13,462 nt of DNA, taken from positions 41,768 through 55,229 of the forward strand of contig SSNU01000181.1 in NCBI GenBank assembly GCA_012064415.1, given 5' to 3'. Source of the DNA: Gyrodactylus bullatarudis. Lineage: Eukaryota; Platyhelminthes; Monogenea; Gyrodactylidea; Gyrodactylidae. The notes beneath the pieces were generated by a model that made no database searches, was not told the DNA's origin, and worked only from the letters and a program-made list of their open reading frames with translations. A program made the translations under genes and the position numbers. Positions 7,900 to 13,462 of this stretch are shown in pieces (the first letter of the stretch is position 1; each line of letters starts with the position of its first letter).

Positions 7900-8253
7900 C
7901 AAATAAACCAGGAAAGAGGGCGTTGTAGAATACCTTCTAGTTGGACTATGGTTATTCTGATTTCACCAATATTGGCATTAGTTTCATCACAGATCACTGC
8001 TTTTAAAGAAGAAACTGAATCTGTGTCCTGTAAGGTTTTCAATATGCAAGATAGAAAAGAGCCATCTGGAGTTATTAAGGAATCTACGAAACTTTTGCCA
8101 GGTTGTGCTACCAGAACAGATTATTTTCTTTCGTCCGTCTTTTCTGGTATACGAGAGTTTTATTCTTGCAAGAATCAAAATACCGGAGGCATATTCTTCT
8201 TCAAGTTCTTCTTTAAGTTCTTTTTAAACTTGAAGGTTCTCTGGCTGACATAA
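7900..8253 (+). other. Weak coding-like frame, faintly RecQ/DEAD-like
   Basis: A plus frame open from the TGA at 7897-7899 to 8253. Its first third reads RIPSSWTMVILISPILALV then SSQITAFKEE (about 7924-8010). That resembles the 'VISPLxALMxDQ' segment (motif Ia) of RecQ-like helicases. The Walker A motif expected just before is not visible (a 'KPGKRAL' string occurs in another frame). The remainder is not recognised, and its C-terminal part is driven by TTCTT-rich repeats at 8190-8230. It could be a short piece of a captured or ancient helicase gene, or chance. A perfect GGACCAT-A-ATGGTCC palindrome lies at 7833-7847. The flanks 7691-7899 and 8254-8390 show nothing else. Confidence 0.22.
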
Positions 8254-8390
8254 ACTTGTGGAGTGAAAATTTCAAAGATACAAGCATACAAATTAAACAT
8301 ATAGCATTAAATTCAATGCATTATTCAACAATTAGCACTAAAGAGATTTTCGTAATGAACAATTGAAAGCGGATCTGTGGAAGATTCTTC

Positions 8391-8590
8391 TTAATCAATC
8401 TTTCTCTTCTTAGCGCGAGGAGGATTATTTTCTGGAGGATTGTGCATTGGGCTAGGTACAAAGGGTTTTCCGGAGGTAGCTGGGTGTTCATCGTTTTTAG
8501 CTTGGTATTACATTGGAATTCATAATTCAAGATTTTCAAATGGAAATAATCTGATGAATCTTGTGATGAATCCAAAATCTCATAGGACAA
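8391..8590 (-). other. Proline-rich, lysine-tail coding-like fragment, unrecognised
   Basis: On minus, 8492-8391 reads DEHPATSGKPFVPSPMHN then a Pro/Asn-rich run ending RAKKRKID and a TAA stop at 8391-8393. AKKRK resembles a nuclear localisation signal. Upstream, in a frame one base away, 8590-8500 reads ILDSSQDSSDYFHLKI, acidic and Ser-rich. Together they look like the disordered tail of a nuclear protein or transposase with one frameshift. No domain is recognised. The alternative, that this is chance low-complexity sequence, cannot be excluded. Confidence 0.3.
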
Positions 8591-9069
8591 ATGGTATACT
8601 CAAACAATTTGCTGAAACTAAAAGTTGGCTTAAAATTTAAAAAGAAATATTGTCGTTACATTTAATGAATTAATAAAATGCATGTTAACATTTATCCTAT
8701 TATCATTTTGTAAACCATTTTTTTCAATATAGATTTTATTTCTAACAAAAAAAACTGAAAATACTTTCTTGCATAGCTTGGTTATAGAGTTATATAAAAT
8801 GCCAGAGAAAGCTGGAATAATTTGATGAATCAGACAATTATTAAAATTGAGAAAGAAAAGATAGATGATAAAATTGATTTGAAAATTGAATGAATAAAAT
8901 CGTTCCTGCATAGCTAAGCCTTAGAGTTGGTGGGAAATGGAGGAAAAATTGGTTAGGAAAATACTTAAATTTTATTGGTTGTTGGTTTTCATGCATATTA
9001 TTGGTCACTTGAAGAGGAGCAGAGAGGTATAAATATAATTTTGGTAGGAAATATATTTATCCCTTGAGC
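8591..9069. other. AT-rich stretch, no gene recognised
   Basis: No convincing frame on either strand. A diverged direct duplication is visible: TGCATAGCTTGGTTATAGAG at 8770 and TGCATAGCTAAGCCTTAGAG at 8907. AAAATTGA-type words recur at 8843-8892. A TATA-like GGTATAAATATA at 9026-9037 sits downstream (on minus) of the gypsy fragment; it could be LTR-derived, but no LTR boundaries can be drawn. Confidence 0.4.
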
Positions 9070-9356
9070 CATCATGTGTGTAATTAACTGTACCTTGGTG
9101 AACTGAATGTATTTGTTTTAATAATTTAGGGATGTTTATTTTAGGACATACTACTCTATCTCTTATTACCAGACAGTCATCAATCCTCGATAATTCATTT
9201 CTTCTGTTGTAGTACTAATTTAAGTCATTATCGGTCATTTTATTAGACCATCCATATCTTAGGTATTCTTTAACTCTCTCAAGTAGTCCATATTTCTTGG
9301 TATTCTCTTGTAGTTCTTTGAATGTAACTGGTAACTCATTTTCAAAAGTTTGAAGA
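9070..9356 (-). pseudogene. Ty3/gypsy pol fragment: linker and start of integrase zinc-binding domain
   Basis: Minus frame from about 9356 downward. ENELPVTFKELQENTKKYG, LLERVKEYLRYGW and NRRNELSRIDDCLV followed by RDRVVCPKINIPKLL and HSVHQG are the succession found between RNase H and integrase in Ty3/gypsy LTR retrotransposons. It ends in the first His pair of the HHCC finger (H-x3-H). One in-frame TAG interrupts it near 9215. After about 9085 the similarity ends before the two Cys, so the integrase core is missing. It abuts the plus-strand PLE at 9357-9362, which truncates both. Only a fragment; no LTRs, gag or RT are seen. Confidence 0.82.
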
Positions 9357-9361
9357 TATAC

Positions 9362-10617
9362 TATGCTAAATATGTTGTTGAAGATACTTTTTCATTTGTT
9401 GATAAAATTAAGGATTTAAACAGGTTCAAAAGAGATGATTTTATTAGATGTTAGTTCTTTATTTCCTAATGTAGCAATAGGAGAAATCCTTGCTATTATC
9501 AGTTCTTTTGTCGATGAAAAGGGTGGTTTTGAAATGCAGAGTAGTGAAATAGCAGATCTTGTTAGGATTTGCTGTACGAATGTTCCTTTGTCTTTTCAAA
9601 ATAAAGTGTTTATTCAAAAAGATGGTATAGCTATGGGATCACCTCTTAGTCCTCTTTTAGCTGATATCTTCTTAGGCTGGTTAGAACTAAAAAAAGTCTG
9701 AAACAATAAATTCTTTTACTGATGTTTACATCAAATATGTCGATGACACTTTTATTTTGATGAAACCTAACGTATCATCGGATGATTTTTTCTTAAAGAT
9801 GAACTCTGTTCATCCAAATATTAAGTTTACCTTGGAAAAATAATCTAATGATATTTTAAGCTTCCTAGAAGTGAAACTGAATGATCAAATCAAAGAAACA
9901 TTTTCAAGAAAAAGACTGCGAATGGTAAGTATCTCTATGCCAGTTTTAGTCCTGTTTCACATAAAGTTGGTTTTGTAATTGGCCTAGGAAAGCAAGTCCA
10001 GAGGAAATACCTAAAGAATTAGAGAACATGAAGTCGAGTTTAATGGAAAACGGTTATCCTAATAAATTTGTGGACAAATTTATCTACTTGTCAGATGAAA
10101 GAGATGTCGTTGAAAACACAGATCAAATGGAGAAGACCAAAATTTTCATGAAACCTTATTTCAAAGGAGATGGCTTTAGTAATGAATCATTACTAATGAT
10201 TTAAGGAGAAAGTTAACTGATCTCATCAATCAACATTATAACAACATACAATTGAAAATTTTATTTAAAACTCAGAGATTGTTTAACCTAATTCATATAG
10301 ATTTACTGAAACCTGAAGAGAAAACTCTATTGATTTATAAATTCCAATTTGACTGTGGAGCTAGATATATAGGACGTACAATTAGGAAGTAGTCAACTAG
10401 AGGGAACGATCATCTTAAGAAAGACACAGCGGTGACCAGGCATCTAAGACAGGAAGGGCATGAAGCTTCAATCTCAATCTCAATTTTATACAAAAATACA
10501 GGGGATGACAGTACAGACGTTTGGGTGAAGGAGAAATTCTTCATAAATAGATATGAACCAAACTTATGTGTTCAAAAAAACGATACTTATAATCTTCAAC
10601 TACCTTGGCCTATGTGA
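9362..10617 (+). pseudogene. Second Penelope-like element, RT palm to GIY-YIG C-terminus
   Basis: Plus-strand PLE homologous to the split copy at 4221-7690. Blocks in order: TFSFVDKIKDLN (9389-9424), MILLDVSSLFPNVAI (9435-9479, first catalytic Asp), ICCTNVPLSFQNKVF, IQKDGIAMGSPLSPLLADIF (9612-9671), YVDDTFILMKP (9737-9769, catalytic YVDD), HPNIKFTLEK, ILSFLEVKL, GKYLYASFSPVSHK, LMENGYPNKFV (10042-10074), MKPYFKGDGF. The GIY-YIG nuclease follows: LIYKFQFDCGARYIGRT (10328-10380), RHLRQEGHEA, KEKFFINRYEPNL (10530-10568). Stop TGA at 10615-10617. About five frameshifts (near 9430, 9695, 9905, 10000 and 10195) and stops near 9841 and 10390 inactivate it. The 5' end is missing up to the RT palm, where the gypsy fragment begins. 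The C-terminus appears complete and can serve as reference for the split copy. Confidence 0.92.
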
Positions 10618-10723
10618 GCTTTTTCACTTTTCTATCCACTGTTTTGGAGAGTTTTGGTGTTTTTTAGCTTACATTATATTATTCTTTGACATTTACTATT
10701 TCTTTCGAGTGATTTGAGGACAC

Positions 10724-10729
10724 AATAAA
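10724..10729 (+). promoter_or_regulatory. Candidate poly(A) signal of the plus-strand PLE
   Basis: AATAAA 107 bases after the PLE stop, in an AT-rich 3' flank. More AATAAA-type words follow (10743, 10832), so the assignment is position-based only. Confidence 0.35.
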
Positions 10730-10815
10730 ACCGGTAAAAAAGAATAAAATATAAATTAATTAAAAAAATAAACTTAAAATGGCTGATTATTTTTTACAAA
10801 ATAACTAATAAATCT

Positions 10816-10965
10816 TTATAAAACAATACAAAATAAATAATAAAACTGTTTTTTATCTGGTGTATCCACCATTGGCCCTATATATGTAGCTCCACAGTCG
10901 CATTGGAATTTATAAACGGCAACAACTCCAGCAGCAGCAACGTCAACTGTTTGAGTCTGAGTCAT
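10816..10965 (-). pseudogene. Inverted Penelope GIY-YIG fragment in a 49-codon ORF
   Basis: On minus, ATG at 10965-10963 opens MTQTQTVDVAAAG, then VYKFQCDCGATYIG, then PMVDTPDKKQ and a hydrophobic tail, stop TAA at 10816-10818. The middle is the first strand and YIG of a PLE GIY-YIG nuclease, and 10877-10916 matches 10334-10373 of the plus-strand PLE in inverted orientation at nearly every base. The catalytic Arg and Glu and the rest of the nuclease are absent, so cleavage activity is not expected. Sequence before VYKF (Ala/Val-rich) and after YIG does not match the PLE. It is either a truncated inverted PLE copy, tail to tail with the one at 9362-10617, with an accidental ORF, or a fused fragment. 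Confidence 0.7.
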
Positions 10966-11273
10966 TTTTCATGCTCTGATGGACTACAGAGCAATAGAAT
11001 GAACCATGTTGATTATTATAAGTATTTGAAATCACTATATATCAGGATGCAACAATAAAAAATCAACCAAGCTGAAATTTACATATGTGGTCTAGTTTAT
11101 TGAGCTGATTCTCATGTTGTTATTCTTTTTTCTCTCAAAATTTTTTACGGCCACCCTCAAGGTTTTTCTCGAGTTTTTTTCTTAGAAGTGGCATAACATC
11201 TCTGGATTCTTATATTGATGAACAGGCTTAAAAGAAAGATAAATCATCAATTTAGGTAATGGTAATTTTTAAT
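10966..11273. other. Non-coding stretch, nothing recognised
   Basis: No reading frame with family resemblance and no long repeat is seen between the inverted GIY-YIG fragment and the foldback element. T-runs near 11140-11180 are the only compositional feature. Confidence 0.4.
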
Positions 11274-11513
11274 AATACTTAAAATGTTACCATGTTTAAG
11301 CCGATTAAGTGCCTCTTTTGGGGTCTATTCCAAACTTTAAGAGGTCATAACTATTGACAGGAAAATCTGACAAAAAATAAAAGTTATATATTCTTATACA
11401 GCTCGAAGAGATGAATAATTCGATATAAATTTCATGCATTGTCAAATTTAATCGAAAAAAACTTTCGAGCACTTAATCGGCTTAAATAGACACATGGTAA
11501 TATTTTAAGTATT
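11274..11513. mobile_element. MITE-like or foldback element with ~40-bp inverted ends
   Basis: AATACTTAAAATGTTACCAT at 11274-11293 continues to TTAAGCCGATTAAGTGC (11296-11312). The complement occurs at 11469-11513 (GCACTTAATCGGCTTAA...ACATGGTAATATTTTAAG TATT), with one 6-base insertion and two substitutions. The enclosed ~156 bases have no coding potential. Size (240 bp), inverted ends and lack of ORF fit a miniature inverted-repeat element. No clear target-site duplication is visible, so the family is not assignable. Confidence 0.65.
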
Positions 11514-11526
11514 CCTAACTAACCCG

Positions 11527-11544
11527 TTCACGCTTCGCTGTGAA
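11527..11544. repeat. Short hairpin TTCAC-GCTTCGCT-GTGAA
   Basis: A 5-bp stem around a GC-rich 8-base loop in otherwise very AT-rich DNA, 14 bases outside the MITE-like element. Function unknown; it may belong to a dispersed repeat. Confidence 0.4.
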
Positions 11545-11680
11545 AAATTACGATTAAAGTATTATATCAAGTTCAATAGGAACTTCTTATTTTCTATTAA
11601 AAAATTAGCAATTATTTCAAAATGTTGAAAAAATCACATCAATAATTTATATATAAAATTCATTATAAATTTAAGTACAT

Positions 11681-12349
11681 TCAGTTATATATTTTTAAGT
11701 TATAGTAATTTTTGTTTTTGAATCTTTTTTTATTAGAATTATTGAAAAGATGCCTTGCCTTTTGTCCTAGTTCAGAAAGATTAGAGCCCTTAAAGTCCCT
11801 GGTCAGGATCCGTGTGATATCTTCATCGAGGAAGCTTATAAATAACATCTTTTTGAGGTCTGCATCGTTAGTCATATTGTTGAGAAGTTCAAGCTTTTTG
11901 TCAACGCTTTTTGAGTTATTCAGAACATTTTTTATATGTCGTGAATATCTGAACGCAGAATTTGAAATCTCCTCCTTTTGGATGGACTCCATTATTCGAC
12001 TTGAAGGAGCTTCTTCTGGGCTTTTGGTGAGGAAGATAAATAAATAAAACTCTTAAAAATCTTATCATAAAATACTTACAGCTTCTTGCTCAACTGTATT
12101 TGAAGGAGTCTATGGTCAAAGTAGTATTGATAGGTTGATCAATATTGTGATCCTCTAGAAGTCTATTTGTGGGATTCTAGAAGAAATTGATTAGGTATAA
12201 GAAAATTACATTCGGATAAACTCACAGCACCACTCGTTGGGGTTGATAATAAAGCCTCTTTCATTATCATTTTTGCCTGTTCACTCTGGTTAAGATGAAA
12301 ATTAAGTATACTCCATAAACATTGTTAAATAAAATTAACGTACGTTCAT
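11681..12349 (-). CDS. Unrecognised gene or pseudogene with short predicted introns
   Basis: The last exon is an open minus frame with ATG at 11992, beginning MESIQKEEISNSAFRYS, about 103 residues, stop at 11681-11683. It is charged, largely helical in character (LELLNNMTNDADLKKMLF) and has a basic C-terminus (NKKRFKNKN). No family is recognised. Upstream on minus there are splice-like signals: ATGAAC (12349-12344) followed by GTACGT; an exon at 12285-12226 (SEQAKMIMKEALLSTPTSGA, exactly 20 codons) bounded by TTAACCAG and GTGAGT; an acceptor TTTCTTCTAG before 12176 (or CCATAG before 12109); and a donor GTAAGT at 12079-12074. Implied introns are 58, 49 (or 116) and about 59 bases. The join into the last exon is one base out of frame with the sites I can see, and the longer form of exon 3 contains a TGA. 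It may be a decayed gene or the exon model may be wrong in its middle. Confidence 0.45.
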
Positions 12350-12461
12350 TATTTGAGTTATTTGTGAGATTTAAGAGGGAAATAAGATAATAAGAACTAA
12401 GAATCAAAAGAGACAATCTGTATTTAAAATAATTTTTTCGACAACAACGTATATTTCTCTC

Positions 12462-12476
12462 CTAGGGACTAAGTCC
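12462..12476 (-). terminator. Candidate Helitron 3' terminus (hairpin plus CTAG)
   Basis: On minus, GGACTTAGTCC (5-bp stem, one-base loop) is followed immediately by CTAG, about 135 bases after the stop of the Helitron-type helicase on the same strand. Helitrons end in a hairpin and CTRR. Here the hairpin is shorter and closer to CTAG than in canonical elements, and the next base is G rather than T. A similar GGACCAAGTCCTAG occurs on plus at 7116-7129. Confidence 0.35.
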
Positions 12477-12609
12477 AAATTGTGTACAAAAAGATTTATT
12501 TTAATATACAAATTCCATATATTTCAGGTTTTGGTTTCCATTTCGAATTTTACGAATAAATATTCTGAAACTGTAATAAATGAGATAAGGGTTGCTCGTT
12601 ATATAAGAT

Positions 12610-13320
12610 TCATAGATTTAAAATTTTTAAATCTTTTGAATGAACGTATAATTTTTTTTCTCCACCAACTCTAGAGCATGCAACATAGAATTTGCCATGA
12701 GAAAAGCAATCGTTTTCTAAATCGATAACGCAGACTTCTAAAGACTGTCCTTGTGCTTTGTTAATGGTTATGGCGAAAGCTAAACGTATGGGAAATTGTA
12801 ACCTTTTAAAATCTACGATGCAGTCATGAGGAACCAAAGGCATTTTCGGTATGAAAACAGAAGTTCCACTTTATGAACCAGATATAATAATAGCTGATAA
12901 TACATTGGGATAAAGTTGCTTAAAAGCTAATTTAGTTCCATTGCATAACTTGGGTTGTTCGATGTTTCTTAAGAGTATCATAGGCATACCATGCTTGAGT
13001 TCTGAAATGTGAGGAGGTAAACCTGATATTTCAAGATTATTCGAAAACTCTGTAGGGAAATTTACTGCCTGATCTATATCAATAACTCTGTCGATGGATT
13101 TATAAATAGTAGACGGCTGACTAAAACTTGCAAGAATGGAAAGATTTATGCAATGAACATCTGAAATTTTTGCTGATAATATCACTCTTTTACCAAGTCA
13201 ATTAAGATCTGTGTGTTTATTCTACAAATCTGGAAACACCTAAGCGATCAATTTTTCTCGATCATTTACGACAGAACAAAGATTTGAATTGAGATTTATT
13301 TTCTGAGTGATTGGATCATC
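12610..13320 (-). pseudogene. Helitron-type Pif1 helicase, C-terminal part
   Basis: One minus frame runs through the region with four stops (near 13236, 13218, 13199 and 12872). Blocks: VVNDREKLIA and VFPDL near 13270-13220; RVILSAKISDVHCIN near 13190-13150; INLSILASFS; then FPTEFSNNLEISGLPPHISE near 13062-13003; GMPMILLRNI and LCNGTKLAF near 12990-12920; VFIPKMPLVP near 12850-12825; FPIRLAFAITINKAQGQSLE (motif V) near 12800-12740; and FSHGKFYVACSRVGGEKKLY (motif VI) near 12705-12645. 'PTEF', 'GLPPH', 'LRN...LCNGT' and 'TINKAQGQ' are diagnostic of the Pif1-like helicase domain of Helitron RepHel proteins, which replicate as rolling-circle transposons. Walker A/B motifs and the Rep nuclease are not in the window: similarity fades near 13320, where a plus-strand frame begins. 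A 5'-truncated relic. A host Pif1 gene is less likely given the motif wording. Confidence 0.87.
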
Positions 13321-13462
13321 AAACCACCCAGCTGGTATAGAAAATTTCAGCATAAGGTATATGACAGATCCCAAACTCAGCAAAGCGCAGTCAAAAAAGA
13401 TCCTGGAAAAAGCGGAAGCAAAATTAGTTAATGATGAAAAACCAGCCCTTTGTGCGCAAAAA
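13307..13462 (+). CDS. Partial plus-strand reading frame at right edge, unrecognised
   Basis: Open from just after TGA 13304-13306 to the window end. It reads NHPAGIENFSIRYMTDPKLS, then KAQSKKILEKAEAKLV and NDEKPALCAQK. The first ATG is at 13361. A good 3' splice-like sequence, AATTTCAG, ends at 13350, so an exon could start at 13351. From about 13360 the sequence is visibly richer in G and C (CCTGGAAAAAGCGGAAGCA) than anything else nearby, and the frame is Lys/Ala/Glu rich and likely helical. It overlaps the faded end of the minus-strand Helitron helicase (13307-13320 and beyond), which has no clear motif there. It could be the start of a host exon or of another element's gag-like ORF. Confidence 0.4.
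   Translation, partial: MIGSSNHPAGIENFSIRYMTDPKLSKAQSKKILEKAEAKLVNDEKPALCAQK

Noticed and set aside
8630..8911. Minus-strand 93-codon frame rich in Phe, Asn and Ile
   Set aside because: Composition is what random AT-rich sequence gives; no motif and no start context.
9435..9701. 88-codon plus frame as an independent gene
   Set aside because: It is one frame segment of the broken Penelope RT; the next frame carries YVDD.
11712..12047. Plus-strand 111-codon frame
   Set aside because: Serine/leucine/phenylalanine-rich mirror of the minus-strand exon, which has the better composition and flanking splice-like signals.

Overview
This window looks like a transposon graveyard from an AT-rich invertebrate genome. 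The evidence is eukaryotic: non-LTR, Penelope-like, Ty3/gypsy, hAT, Tc1/mariner and Helitron coding remnants, plus one possible gene split by introns of about 50-60 bp. No bacterial gene organisation, rRNA, tRNA or CRISPR array was recognised. The combination of Penelope-like elements (PLEs) with GIY-YIG domains, abundant DNA transposons and tiny introns fits several invertebrate groups (rotifers, some arthropods); the sequence does not decide which. Nearly every recognisable protein is broken by stops or frameshifts. Layout: 1-1607 holds a non-LTR retrotransposon on the minus strand (coiled-coil ORF1, then a reverse transcriptase running off the left edge), with too little DNA between them for an endonuclease domain. 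1611-3860 holds two different hAT transposase remnants pointing at each other: a BED-finger N-terminal part on plus and a C-terminal part with the dimerisation domain on minus. 4001-7690 is the most layered part: a minus-strand PLE is split just before its YVDD catalytic motif by Tc1-family DNA. That insert is a nearly complete 1.5 kb Tc1 element (DD34E transposase, about 0.2 kb inverted repeats), a 0.57 kb spacer and an extra right-end repeat. A third, internally deleted Tc1 copy abuts the 3' end of the PLE. 7691-9069 is mostly unassigned, with two weak coding-like stretches. 9070-9356 is a minus-strand Ty3/gypsy pol fragment (linker plus start of integrase). It abuts a second PLE on plus (9362-10617), which runs from the RT palm to the end of the GIY-YIG domain. 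About 200 bp further on lies a third, inverted GIY-YIG fragment of the same family with its own small ORF. 11274-11513 looks like a MITE or foldback element. 11681-12349 holds an unrecognised minus-strand gene or pseudogene with short predicted introns. 12610-13320 is the C-terminal part of a Helitron-type Pif1 helicase on minus, followed by a candidate Helitron 3' hairpin plus CTAG. The last ~110 bases carry a more GC-rich plus-strand reading frame that runs off the window. Nothing here acts as a pathway. The coherent story is repeated insertion, truncation and recombination among at least six transposon superfamilies. The points most worth checking are the composite Tc1 insertion in the PLE, the shared frameshift in two Tc1 copies, the inverted GIY-YIG mini-ORF, the intron-bearing unknown gene and the Helitron-like termini.
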